A stretch of 64,000 bases of DNA from Bicyclus anynana (GCF_947172395.1 NC_069094.1:12824292-12888291), one strand, 5' to 3'. Counted from the stretch's first letter, positions 51,355-62,078 are shown. Made by a program: numbers and translations. Notes: generated by a model from the sequence alone, not told the origin.

Positions 51355-51595
51355 CGTTGCATGCACCTTCAACTTTTTAGTTGTACCTGCATTTTACGAA
51401 ATTAAGTATCACCTTTCTCAAACTAAGAAGGAAAAACAACGTGAGGAAACCTGTATAACTGAAGAATTAGAATTTTCTTTTTTCTGCGTGTGTGAAATTT
51501 GCCGCATTGGGCCAGTGTGGTGGACTATTAGCCTAACTCGAGTTATTGTGAGAGGAGACTCGTGCTCAATAATGACCAGAATATGGGTTCTTAAT
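51355..51595 (+). mobile_element. SINE-B, head missing
   Basis: ttgcatgcaccttcaacttt, gaggaaacctgtataactga, attgggccagtgtggtggac, tgagaggagactcgtgctca and agaatatgggttcttaat. Decayed. Confidence 0.85.
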
Positions 51596-51686
51596 TCTAT
51601 ATTATACTGGTAATATTAGAAAATTAGTTTTATTTTTCTAAAAAGCTTCGAAAAAACTCCACGTTGGCAAGTCGCGGTTATAAACA

Positions 51687-51908
51687 ATGAAATCTTCCGG
51701 TTTATTTAACACTTTTTTGGTTGAACCCAGTACTTCAAAATCCAGCGCTGAGCACTTTAACAACTATGCCTACAACCTATACTCTAGACAGAGAGATAAT
51801 AATAATGTTGTATCTAAACGAAAATACGAAATCACGTCAGCAAAGTGCAGAAAATTATATAACATAACAGCTGAGTTCTCAAACAAGTGGGTGCAAAGTT
51901 ATACCTAG
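51687..51908 (+). other. unassigned 73-codon open frame
   Basis: MKSSGLFNTFLVEPSTSKSS, then a middle rich in N, Q and R, and ITAEFSNKWVQSYT. Not recognised. It faces the minus-strand frame at 51943-52050, so the pair might be remains of an unknown element, or chance. Confidence 0.3.
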
Positions 51909-51942
51909 GGTTACCACTGCAATTTCTCAAATTATTTTAATT

Positions 51943-52050
51943 TTAATAATTAATCGTTGGTCCAAAATAACGAGCATGTCCTTTTTCTGACTTCCAATCT
52001 TGAAGGCCTGTTGTTCCATTATTTTGTGGCAGAGGAAACACCTCGAGCAG
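51943..52050 (-). pseudogene. unassigned coding-like stretch
   Basis: Reads NLLEVFPLPQNNGTTGLQDW and then EKGHARYFGPTINY before a stop. The composition looks protein-like and a SINE-A lies immediately upstream of it. No family assigned. Confidence 0.3.
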
Positions 52051-52053
52051 GTT

Positions 52054-52194
52054 TTGACGGCCTCCGGTACGACGTCGTGTAGAAACCGAAAGAGGTGTGG
52101 ATTTCATCCTCCTCCTAACAAGTAAGCCCGTCTTAGATTGTATCATCAATTACTATCAGGTGAGATTGTAGTCAAGGGCTAACTTGTAAAAAGG
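52054..52194 (+). mobile_element. SINE-A, internal deletion at CCG
   Basis: gacggcctccg is joined directly to gtacgacgtcgtgtagaaac, removing about 190 bp including both promoter boxes. The normal 3' half then runs to gggctaacttgtaaaaa. Both sides of the deletion share ccg, a microhomology junction. Confidence 0.9.
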
Positions 52195-53362
52195 TCCCAG
52201 GTCTTGTGACCTTGGGTGTATATTTAAGGGATCCCTTTAGAATGCATAAACACTCACGTTCTCTGCCTGACATGTTCTCCATGCCCACGCTTAACTATTT
52301 ATGACTAAAGCGACGGGACGGTATCTACGCTACCTGACAAATAACTGAGCTCAAGTCATCAAATACCCTCTTATTACCAACACTGATACCTCCCCTCTAC
52401 AATAACATAAATAATGAATGTTATATAATATATAACATTTATTATGTATAATACCAAATGTAATCGACCTGAACTTGTAACACTGGTTACGAGTCCTTTT
52501 TCAAAATAATATATTAAGATGTTGAGCTTTTCTTTCTTTCAAAAAATTTCATATGCAACCCGGATTTGAACTCTCTCTTTGCCAGCCCTACGCTATATCC
52601 TCCAGACGATGCGTCGCCAAGTGTAAGCTCCGTGCTCAGGTGTGAACGCGCGAGCAGCAGTCAGCGAATGCTTCCTGTTGACAAATCGTCGTTTTATTAC
52701 TTACCAGGTACACATTACAATATACGAGTATTATAAATTAGCTTACAATATGTACTTGTACTTTGCTCATACTTCTTATTTGTTACATTGTTCGACTTAT
52801 TACAGCTCGAGCCTACAATTAAAAAATAATTAATAAAATAAAATTATAATTAAAATGAGCGAAACATTGTATTTTTTTAAACAATTGAACTGGGTTTAAC
52901 AGTTTGGTGTTAGTACATCCCCGTAGAGAATTATGATATCTTGAACTACGAGTCCGTTTTGCATCCACATTTCTATTCCTTAAGGCAAAAGTATAGATTT
53001 GCCGCAATACTCAAAATTTTGTCGGGGTATTTTTAAATATTTACTGATAGATATATTTTTGCTACAGAAAATGGCAGTTACAAACAATTGCCTTTGGGCA
53101 TTTCATCTTAATTTTCGCATCCACAATTATTCAAATGATTATAAATTTCAAATTTAAATTATTTCCAAATTAACCTTTAGGTAGGTGGTGCTTCTAAAGC
53201 GTTAATTTCATTTTATAACCTTATTGTTAAAGTGATTTAAATATATGGCTAATTTGGGAAGAAAGATATAATAAAAACACACTTTTCACATGAAAACCTT
53301 TAATACTTGGATATTGGCAAATCAACCAATGATATTTTGGATGCACGTATGCCTCAGGTAAT
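52195..53362. other. no gene; one AT-rich hairpin
   Basis: An inverted repeat at 52413-52447 (ataatgaatgttatat with atataacatttattat, one mismatch) is the only structure noted. Small open frames show no motif. Confidence 0.5.
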
Positions 53363-53598
53363 GAGCCGTGATAGTTTGGTAGATATGACCTTTGCCTCCG
53401 ATTCCGGAGGTTGTGTGTCTCCAACTTTTCAGTTGTACGCATTTTTAGGAAGATAAATATCAAGTGTCTCAGAAGGAGAAGGAGGTGAGGGAAACCTGCA
53501 TACCAGAGAATTTTCTTAATTCTCAGCGTGTGTGGAGTTTACCAATCCGCATTGGGCTGGCGTGGTGGACTATGGGTTGATAATGGTGATGATGATGC
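53363..53598 (+). mobile_element. SINE-B, diverged
   Basis: gagccgtgatagtttggtag (box A altered), tgcctccgattccggaggtt, deletion over box B, then ctccaacttttcagttgtac, gcataccagagaattttctt and a gggttgataatggtgatgat tail. It preserves a clear triplet tail, as RTE-A does. Confidence 0.88.
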
Positions 53599-53626
53599 CT
53601 CAGGTGGCTTGTCACTTATATGCATA

Positions 53627-53824
53627 CTAGCTGACGCCGCGCGGTTTCACCCGCGTGGTTCCCGTTCCCGTAGGAATATGGGGATAATATATAACCTATA
53701 GCCTTCCTCGATAAATGGGCTATCTAACACTGAAAGAATTTTTCAAATCGGACCAGTAGTTCCTGAGATTAGCGCGTTCAATCAAACAAACAAACAAACT
53801 ATAGCTTTATAATATTAGTATAGA
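53627..53824 (-). mobile_element. HEL-1 Helitron, near-consensus
   Basis: Plus strand CTAGctgacgccgcgcggtt to tttataatattagtataGA, with A before and T after. ccgcgcggtttcacccgcg near the 3' end shows the short hairpin. One of the least mutated copies. Confidence 0.93.
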
Positions 53825-53929
53825 TGAACTCTTGCGCCGTTATAGGCAATGACTATCCACTTAACATCAGGTGGTGCTATTGCTCCATCTACTATTACTT
53901 TAACGAAGACTGAGGAATGAGTGTGTAAG

Positions 53930-54087
53930 AGTAAATCTGAAAGTGGCGCTAGAGAGAAATTGAAGAGTAAATGTTTATGTGTAATGCGGAGTATGTCATG
54001 AAGAATGTTGAAATCCCAAGAGAAAAATGTGTAAAACAGGACATGTGTGTAAAAGGAGTAGATGATAAGTTGACGAATTATAAAAGT
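53930..54087 (+). mobile_element. LINE-X, left part, interrupted
   Basis: aatgcggagtatgtcatgaa, atgtgtaaaacaggacatgt and gtgtaaaaggagtagatgat are the reverse complement of blocks at 43735-43860. The element is cut by an RTE-A2 fragment. Confidence 0.65.
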
Positions 54088-54268
54088 GTGTGAGGCGACC
54101 CTGTATCGGAAAGCACAGTGTTCGTTAACCACCCACTAGGTGGACCGAGGACATCAAGCGGGTTACAGGGAGCTGCTGGATGTTGGCGGTTAGAGACCGT
54201 TTTGTTTGGAAGCCATGCAAGAGGTCTATGTCCAGCAACGGACGTCCAGTGGCTGTTAATGATGGTGA
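54088..54268 (+). mobile_element. RTE-A2 3' end inside LINE-X
   Basis: tgaggcgaccctgtatcgga, cactaggtggaccgaggaca, tcaagcgggttacagggagc, atgcaagaggtctatgtcca and ggctgttaatgatggtgatc. Sense orientation. Confidence 0.87.
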
Positions 54269-54306
54269 TCATGACTTAAGTGGGATAAGGTAAAGGAGAT
54301 GATGAG
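54269..54306 (+). mobile_element. LINE-X, right part
   Basis: gacttaagtgggataaggta aaggagatgatgag continues LINE-X beyond the RTE insertion (reverse complement of 43670-43703). Confidence 0.65.
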
Positions 54307-54772
54307 CAAGAGTTCTCAATTAGTAGCTACACTATTAAAATTGTCCTTTTTGAGATTTTATAGCGATCAATTTCAATACAATGAAATCAGCCTACAAAAA
54401 TAACATTATAATCATTTTAACTTGGAACTCCCCGTAAAAAGATCCTTTATTAAGAAACATTTTCGTTGAAGTAAAATAAATTAAAGTCAAGGGTCATTTG
54501 ATAATAAGGCTTCCTTGGTGGAACGAAAGATGTTCTGCAAATAGAGCCAGCTAATTTGGACGACACACTTTTAAACGGCATGTAATAAAAGCTAATGGAT
54601 CCGAGTCTACGATTCCTGGCTCCCATTTTCTCGGCCGACGTGCCGCCACGTTAATTAGAATTTTGGCTGACGTTTTTATAAAACGGAAAAACAATCTCGG
54701 ACAGGTAAGGAATCTTCCTTGTAGGATAAAAATGAGTTTGTTAGCAAATTGGACAGTTGGCAGATTTGTTTA
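54307..54772. other. no recognisable feature
   Basis: Nothing supported. Confidence 0.5.
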
Positions 54773-54774
54773 TA

Positions 54775-55295
54775 GTAGGGGAGCCCGGTGTGCTAAATTT
54801 GCAGTTACTAAAGCACCATGGGAATCGATTACATGGTAGAAATAATAAATGCCTATATAATTTTTCGCTTTCAGCGCTGGGGTAATAAATTTCAGACTTT
54901 AAAGAAATTTTTATTACTTTGGCTTACTGAAATCATCAGAAAACGTGAGCGATTATTCAGGAGATTATTTCATTCAAAATAAGTAAAAAAATAACCACGA
55001 TGGTGGCTGGTTAACAGAAATATAAGGGTTTTATTTTGTAACCTCTCTCATTCCATTACGTTACGCTTAAATCGTCAGATTTTCAAAATGCACACCTTTT
55101 AGCTATCAACTCACCTACCTTATCTTAATATGGTTAAGTATTTCTGAAGTTAGTTTTATTTTTGGTTGCCCGAAACATACTCACCAATATTAAAGGCTCC
55201 TATTTGGTGGAGGTAGTAACCAACGTGCAAGGTATACTTCCAGTTCATCTGTTGCGCTCGAGTAACTGCAAAAATCCCCTCTTCGGCTCCCCTAC
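54775..55295 (+). mobile_element. MITE with GTAGGGGAGCC termini
   Basis: Perfect 11-bp terminal inverted repeats GTAGGGGAGCC and GGCTCCCCTAC are flanked on both sides by TA, a plausible TA target duplication. 521 bp, no coding capacity. A diverged relative lies at 1254-1637. TA duplication would fit a Tc1/mariner-type enzyme, but the termini are not ones I recognise. Confidence 0.85.
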
Positions 55296-55297
55296 TA

Positions 55298-55787
55298 TTA
55301 TGTTGTAGACATTTGAGTGATACAACGCTACAAAAACTTCTTTTTACTAATAAATCATTTATTACTAGTAGGTACTATTTACTAAATTTTTTATGGGTTT
55401 TAAACCTTTAATTTATTTCATTACAACCACATTCATAACTTAATATAACTGTAAAATTGTCTATCATTAAATATTTTTTAAGATAAAAACAAAAAAATAA
55501 TAAGAAGGTAACTTGGATTTTTTTTCATTACTTTGTTTATTCTCATTATTATTTGGAGAGGTAACACGACATACAATGATGAATGGTACTTCGAAATATA
55601 CTTTGAATATTCCAGATGGTTTACGGAAAAACAGCTTCTTAATAAATAATGTTGGAATATTACCTACGTTGTTTATTAGATATATTACAATATTGTTATA
55701 ATAAATTTAGCTTTTTTGTAGTTTTTTTGCAGTTTGCCTAACGTTTGTGTATTATTTCAATAGTTCACTTGTTTATCAATACTTTAT
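55298..55787. other. no recognisable feature
   Basis: AT-rich; the frame at 55513-55701 has no motif. Confidence 0.5.
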
Positions 55788-55930
55788 AGCCTCAATAGCT
55801 CGACGGTAAGAGCGGTCGGACTCATCACCGAGGGGTGGTGGTTCGATCCCGCCCCGTTGGTCTATTGACATACCCACTCTTATTACAGTCTTTCCCGACT
55901 GGAGGGCAAATATTCTTTAAAAAAAAACGC
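55788..55930 (+). mobile_element. SINE-C
   Basis: agcctcaatagctcgacggt (box A TAGCTCGACGG, one change from consensus), gagcggtcggactcatcacc, box B GGTTCGATCCCG, ttggtctattgacataccca, ctggagggcaaatattcttt and an A-run. A short tRNA-derived SINE distinct from A and B. Confidence 0.82.
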
Positions 55931-56865
55931 GTCATTGATGAGCAAAACTAAACACAGGCAAAAAACGTGGACTTAGTGAACTCTGTTCCCTTATTGAATG
56001 GTGCTGAGGTCAGTTCTAAGACCTCGTTATGGTAGTCCAAGTCCGGGTCTTCCAGTACAAGATATTAATATTGATTGAATGATACGAATGCCTTTCAGAC
56101 TTGACATGTGCGCAATAATCTTTATCAAAAAACGGCATCAAAATTGGACCGGTTTCGAGTATCGGTTTGTACAAACATCCTCTCAACCACAAGTGCTCTT
56201 TGTTCTGTGCCCTCACCCCAAATATAACCTCTTCGTACTACGTACCATCGTGTTCACGAATAAAAAGAAAAAAACAGATGATTTCAAAAAATAAATCATT
56301 AATAACAGTAGGCACGTCCATTTACCTAATCTCGGTATAAAAACATTTCTTTGTAAATCGGTTTGTGCTAAAATTAGCCAATTAGCAGGGCCATCGTCAC
56401 GTAATTCAAAACTAATTAAGAAAGGAAAGCGTCGGCAACAATGCCCACTCCGAGAGTAAATGGACTTCGCAGATATTCGGAGTAAAGTGACTCGGAACGC
56501 TTAACTTTTGTATTGAGTTAATTGAGGGTTCCGTATATAAACAACATCCTATTTATACAGCCTTGAAACATTAATGGCGACATCTTAATATCTTATGAAT
56601 CTCATAAATGGGAAAGTTTTTGTTTGTTTTCTTTTTTTTTAAACCGCATTTTCCTCCAGCGAATAGGAGTGACTGCCTCTCCTAGTCGCTGAGCAAGAAC
56701 CAAACCTTAGATCTTTCGCATTTGAGTCCGAAATCGAGTATGAGGTATGTTTTATTACATCTGTAACAGTAACTATTCAAAAACCGTTATAAATATTCGC
56801 ATATGTTAATGTTGTTGATAAGAGACACTTCTACTTCTTGCGGCTATGAAAGTTTTTTTTTTATG
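55931..56865. other. no recognisable feature
   Basis: About 930 bp. Overlapping frames of 66 and 71 codons at 56016-56294 on opposite strands carry no motif. Confidence 0.5.
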
Positions 56866-57112
56866 CAATATAGGCCAGCGCTTGACTACAATTTTTTTTT
56901 ATTTTTTATTCTTTACTAGTTAGCCCTTGACTACAATCTTACCTGATGGTAAGTGATGATGCAATCTAAGATGGAACCGGGCTAACTTAGGAGGAGGATG
57001 AAAATCCACACCCCTTTCGATTTCTACACGGCATCGTACCAGAACGCTAAATCGCTTGGCGGTATGTCTTTGCCGGTAGGGTAACTAGCCACGGTCAAAG
57101 CCTCCCACCAGC
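56866..57112 (-). mobile_element. SINE-A, head missing
   Basis: Two T-rich starts (gcgcttgactacaatttttt and ttattctttactagttagcc) suggest a partial duplication of the tail. The body follows to gtcaaagcctcccaccagcc, where the copy ends without the tRNA-like head. Confidence 0.88.
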
Positions 57113-57589
57113 CTTCTTTAATCATAAACGGTCTAGGCCAACTAAAAAAAATGTAATCCGACTTATAGTTTTATAGATGTACGCGAACAAACAAACAGAT
57201 ATACAAACATATACTTATGAAAGACACACGTGTTTGGAGCAAAGCTTACACAAAAACTATGTAATTATGACAGTATATACGGGAAGAATTGATAACATAC
57301 TTTTTGAAATTGGTTAAATGTTAACCTACTTTTTTGAAAGTCGGTTAAAAAGAAGACGTGCACCTTACGAAATGCTTGCGAATGATACGCCGACCGCATT
57401 CATTCGAATATCTCAATGCATGCTACCAGAGTCAGGAATTTGTGTCCGTTCTTATACGTCTCGGTGCCACATGCCGGTGAGAATTCACCTGCGAACCCCT
57501 GAAACGAGATACTCGTCGCTCGATCGCTCGTGTGGGGTTGAATTCTTGTGTGTAATACATATTATAGACCAAGAGCTAGTGATATCAAT
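57113..57589. other. no gene; one 102-codon frame
   Basis: A plus-strand frame at 57318-57626 (MLTYFFESRLKRRRAPYEML at its start) has no recognised motif and ends inside the following MITE. I treat it as fortuitous. Confidence 0.45.
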
Positions 57590-57591
57590 TA

Positions 57592-58083
57592 ATAGGCTAG
57601 TTGACACTCTTTTTAAACGGTCTTAAATAGTAAATTCATTATCGTGCGTGATTATTGTTTTTTTTTCATATTTTTTTTGATACGTGATTACATGACAATT
57701 TAAGTTTTATAAATATGTTTTTGACAATACGAGCCAAAACGCCTGTTGGCCATGATGGTCTATATTTCAAATTTTTCATGACGTCACTATAGCAAATCCC
57801 TTACAAATGGAGCGTTTGACAAAAATATTAATCAAGAATTAGTTTGACGTTTAGTACCTACATCAAGTTACATTGTGACGTCACAAAATGGACGACTACA
57901 TTTTTGACGTTTGGGAAATTCGAAAAAATACATGTATTTTAAATTGAGTTTTTTTTATAAATCCTTAACTTTTATTAAATAATATCCATGTATTGCGGAC
58001 CTTTATTCTATGCTTATTCCATGTACCTACTATGCAAAATTAATATTGTTTATATTAAATTTGATATGAGTCAACTACCCTAT
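57592..58083 (+). mobile_element. MITE with ATAGGSTAGTTGAC termini
   Basis: Left ATAGGCTAGTTGACACTC and right GAGTCAACTACCCTAT are inverted repeats with one substitution and a 2-bp gap. TA flanks both ends. 492 bp; the interior includes catgacgtcactatagcaaa and cattgtgacgtcacaaaatg. Non-coding. Confidence 0.82.
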
Positions 58084-58116
58084 TATGTAAACAAGATTTT
58101 ATTTATCAAAACAAAG

Positions 58117-58444
58117 TTTTTTTTTATTTTTTACAAGTTAGCCCTTGACTACAATTTCACCTGATGGTAAGTGATGATGCAGTCTAAGACGAAAGCGGGC
58201 TAACTTGTTTTGGAGGAGGATGAAAATCCACACCCCTTTCGGTTTCTACACGGCATCGTACCGGAACGCTAAATCGCTTGGCGGTACGTCTTTGCCGGTA
58301 GGGTGGTAACTAGTCACAGCCGAAGCCTCCCACCAGCCAGACCTGGACCAATTAAGAAAATCTCAATTTGCCCAGCCGGGGATCGAACCCAGGACCTCCG
58401 TTTTGTAAATCCACCGCGCATACCACTGCGCCACGGAGGCCGTC
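58117..58444 (-). mobile_element. SINE-A, full length, near-consensus
   Basis: Reverse SINE-A from the T-run to actgcgccacggaggccgtc, with box A exact and box B (plus strand gggatcgaaccc) intact. One of the least mutated copies. Confidence 0.96.
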
Positions 58445-58540
58445 AAATTAAGAAAATCAATTTAAGGGTTCTGTACCTTACAAGGTAAGAACGGTTCCTT
58501 GATCATTGAAATTAAACAGAAAATGGATTCGATTGCTAAC

Positions 58541-58665
58541 ATCTTCATCATCATCACTGCCAATGAATGCCCACAGCCTGGACATGACCTCTTTAAGGAT
58601 TTCCAAACACCCCAATCGTGAGCGGCTTTCATACAGCGGCTGACGTCAAGGGGGTTATACGTTGC
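58541..58665 (-). mobile_element. RTE-A2 3' end, diverged
   Basis: acatcttcatcatcatcact, gcccacagcctggacatgac, ctctttaaggatttccaaac and cagcggctgacgtcaagggg follow the reversed terminus loosely. Confidence 0.65.
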
Positions 58666-58964
58666 CCCTATTATTACGTATTGGCGGAATTGTTTCGAAA
58701 GAAACCACGCAAACAAAAAAAGTAACGCAACACTCAATACAATACAAATCTAAATGGATCTATTTATAAACTGTTTTGAAACTCATTTATTTTTAAAATG
58801 TTTATTTTTCATCGTATTTGAATATAACTTACTCCAATGATATTAAATACTGTTAGATATGTTACTAGCGCATGAAAAATGAGGCGCTCATTTAACAAAA
58901 TGTATGGAAATAACGAATCGTCGAACCTGTATAACTTGGTTCAGAGCCACCCGACAACTTTTAT

Positions 58965-59150
58965 GCCATTTATTTATTTATTTATTTATTCGGAAACCAA
59001 CATTGTATACAAAAAACTCATGACTAATTAAACATAAACTGCATTAAAAAGTAATATGCTACATTGTACACCCCACTTACAGGCTAACTCAACATGCGTT
59101 TATTTAGCTATTGCTCCAAATGGCTAATTCTAACGAGTCGTGCCATTTTT
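58965..59150 (-). mobile_element. possible LINE 3' tail
   Basis: ccatttatttatttatttat followed by tcggaaaccaacattgtata looks like a reversed LINE end with a TAAA-type tail. No second copy in the window to confirm it. Confidence 0.4.
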
Positions 59151-60079
59151 TTTTGTTGGCCGGCACTTTCAAAAAGAGCCCAAAAATGTATGGAGCGTGA
59201 ATTATCTCCTTTATACACAACTCCATGTAAGTTGTGGTCAACAATGGACGTTATTTAAACAAATAATACATAAATATCGCCTACATTATCGAGTTGTGTG
59301 TTCAGGAAATGTAAAAACTATATACATATATGGAATATAATGGAATTCAAGACAAAATTGTACATGTGTGCGCTCAATATTGTAGCCTATTTATTATACG
59401 GATCACTTTCTGCGGTGATTTTGTATGGACGTAACCGATCTATATAGTATAAAATTATCATTGACTTCCTCCTTATTTATTTACTTTAAAACTACCTTCA
59501 ATCGGCACAAAAATCCTCATACAAAACCATGATCTCATCAATCTTCGTTCCTTATAATTTTGTTCATAATCATTTTAGTGGTCGGAAAATAGGGAATCCT
59601 AGTTGTTATACAATTTTACCTCATAAATTGCTCCAATAAAGGCCTGCTTAGCTAAGCGACCCTTATTTTCTCGCGTGACTTGGAACTTTCCTAAACTTTT
59701 CTTACATGAAACCTGTTATCGGTTACTATTTTATTGTTAAATTTGGGCGATGTAATTACGAGCATAAACATTATATGCAATCGCGTTTACGGAAAGGCCT
59801 CTAACGATTTCCTCGAAGTATTCTTGTAGCGTTCATTAGGGGAAGCGGGTTACCTTACCCCTTCGAAACTTTTTAATATTATAACCAAACGTAATAGTAC
59901 ATACCAGTGGCGAAGGATGAAATGTTGACGAAGGTAAGCCGTCCCAAAGAAAAGGAAATTAATACCGCTTGCTACAAACTCCGGTATTATACATCCATAC
60001 ATATATATTCATTACAATAATTAATTTTTAAAAGGTAACCCGTTAGGAATCGACCTCTATAGACTATAGGTACATACCA
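59151..60079. other. no recognisable feature
   Basis: About 930 bp; nothing supported. Confidence 0.5.
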
Positions 60080-60160
60080 ATAAAGAAAAAGCCGATTAAT
60101 CTCAACTCCGAAAGGTAATGGGTTCGATCCCTATTATTTATTCTATACTAATATTATACC
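60080..60160 (+). mobile_element. SINE-D box B fragment abutting a Helitron 5' end
   Basis: aactccgaaaggtaatgggt tcgatccc resembles a tRNA-like box B region. TCTATACTAATATTATA at 60143 is a Helitron 5' terminus with no body. Confidence 0.45.
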
Positions 60161-60185
60161 TATATCTATCTATTTATCTATACTC

Positions 60186-60406
60186 GTCGTCGTCGTCATC
60201 AACCCATATTCGGCTCACTGCTGAGCTCGAGTCTCCTCAGAATGAGAGGGATAAGGCCTATAGTCCACCACGCTGGCCCAATGCGAATTGGCAGACTTCA
60301 CACACGCAGAGAATTAAGATAATTCTCTGGTATGCAGGTTTTCCTTCACCGTTTGAGACACGTGATATTTAAGGCAGAGGTCATAACCACTGGGATATCA
60401 AGGCTC
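60186..60406 (-). mobile_element. SINE-B, internally deleted
   Basis: Reverse SINE-B from cgtcatcaacccatattcgg. The cacgtgatatttaa block joins directly to ggcagaggtcataaccactg, losing box B and about 70 bp. It ends tatcaaggctc. Confidence 0.9.
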
Positions 60407-60431
60407 TTTATACTACTATATAGTACTTATA

Positions 60432-60860
60432 GGTAAAATATAATTATTGAAAATTGATATGGGACGGAGGAGAATCAGTATAACTGTTTAAGTAGAGCAG
60501 AAGAGAAAATACCGACCGAATTGAGAACCTCCTCCTTTTTGAAGTCGGTTAAAAATAATTTTTAAGATTATTTAGTCTTTCTACCTATACACGGGATGCC
60601 TAAAACAACAAATTTAAAAATGGAATCACGAGGTAATAACATAGTTTACCTTTCCCTTACAAATGAAATAAAACTTATTAATTACACATAATTATAATTA
60701 TTGATAATTGAGAAGGGATGGAGGAGAATTAGTATAACTGTTTAAGTAGAGCAGAAGAGAAAATAATTTTTAAACTTATTTAGTCACGGGAAGCCTGAAA
60801 CAAAAAAATTCAAAATGGAATCACGAGGTAATAACACAGTTTACCTTTCCCTTACCTGAA
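60432..60860 (+). repeat. tandem duplication, two units
   Basis: Unit 1 (about 60432-60655) and unit 2 (about 60690-60857) share gtataactgtttaagtagag, cagaagagaaaata, atggaatcacgaggtaataa and agtttacctttcccttac. Unit 1 alone holds gaattgagaacctcctcctt tttgaagtcggtt, an end like that of the 12-kb foldback. Unit 2 may have lost it between aaaata repeats. Confidence 0.82.
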
Positions 60861-60891
60861 TAACACAGTTTACCTTTCCCTTTCATTCGGA

Positions 60892-61612
60892 TTTCAGCAG
60901 CGTTTCTCAACAGGTGGGCCTGAAAATGAACATGGGCAAAACAAAAATAATGTGTAATGCTCATGTATCGCTCCACCCAGTTATAGTTGAGAACGCTGCA
61001 CTCGAAATTGTAGACGAATACATATACCTAGGACATATGATCCAGTTAGGTAGGTCCAATTTCGAGAAAGAGGTGAACCGTCGAATCCAACTCGGCTGGG
61101 CTGCATTCGGGAAGCTTCGCGACATCTTTTCGTCCGAAATTCCTCAGTGCCTGAAGACAAAAGTCTTCGAACAGTGCGTGTTGCCAGTGATGACCTATGG
61201 TTCCGAGACTTGGTCGCTAACTATGGGCCTCATAAGAAGGCTTAGAGTCACACAGCGGGCGATGGAACGAGCTATGTTAGGAGTATCTCTGCGTGATCGA
61301 ATCAGAAATGAGGAGATCCGCAGAAGAACCAAAGTCACCGACATAGCTCAACGAGTTGCGAAGCTGAAGTGGCAATGGGCAGGGCACATAGTTCGAAGAG
61401 CCGATGGACGTTGGGGTCCCAAAGTGCTGGAATGGCGACCCCGCACTAGTAAGCGCAGTGTTGGCCGACCCCCCACCAGGTGGACTGACGACATCAAGCG
61501 AGTCGCAGGGATTCGCTGGATGCAGGCGGCTCAGTATCGTGATGTTTGGAAGTCCCTACAAAAGGCCTATGTCCTGCAGTGGACGTCCATCGGCTGATAT
61601 GATGATGATGAT
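60892..61612 (+). mobile_element. RTE-A1 3' end, recent
   Basis: Sense copy from the end of the reverse transcriptase domain (gtttctcaacaggtgggcct) to the triplet tail (atatgatgatgatgatga). acctttcccttacctga after the tail also occurs upstream at 60842-60858. Part of it (acctttccctt) recurs just before the element, a possible target duplication with filler. Confidence 0.94.
60914..61597 (+). pseudogene. RTE-A1 reverse transcriptase C-terminus, 227 codons
   Basis: Corresponds to residues 409-635 of the protein at 12945-14852. Apart from the GTG-encoded first residue it differs at two places by eye (KMNMGKTK for KMNMAKTK; KLRDIF for KLRDMF). The catalytic domain is missing through 5' truncation. 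The GTG start is arbitrary: the frame is open upstream to about 60892. No function is expected. Confidence 0.93.
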
Positions 61613-62078
61613 GACCTTTCCCTTACCTGAGGGTAGATACACAATAATATTATTGTTTTTATATCGAGCGTATTCGCTGGGGCAACATCGTTCACTTAAG
61701 CATATTAGAGGGTACGTCAAACTTTAGTCCGCCGAGATAGCAATGAAAAAATTCAACCACTAGAGAATTGAACTTTCTGGACAGTGTAGTTCAAAATTAA
61801 GTTATCTTTATGTACATTTCAACCGCAATTTATGTTTCATTTTCAATCCCGTGTCGAAGGGTTATAATTTATTTATTAAAACTAAGAGTTGTAAGGTGAA
61901 TTAACCCTAACTTTTTCTCGACATATTGTTTTTTAGGGTTCCTTACCTCAAAACACAAGATGTTTTATTGTTTTGTATTTTGTTTGTTTTCCGTATTTTG
62001 TCTTTAACTTTGTTGTCCGTATGGCAGTTTGTAAGGATTTTTATTTCGGAAATGCGTAGAGGTTTGACGCGTTTAGGT
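61613..62078. other. no recognisable feature
   Basis: Nothing supported; the 61-codon frame at 61926 runs into a SINE. Confidence 0.5.

Noticed and set aside
54775..55295. LTR or solo LTR
   Set aside because: Ends are not TG...CA, and the termini are inverted repeats flanked by TA.
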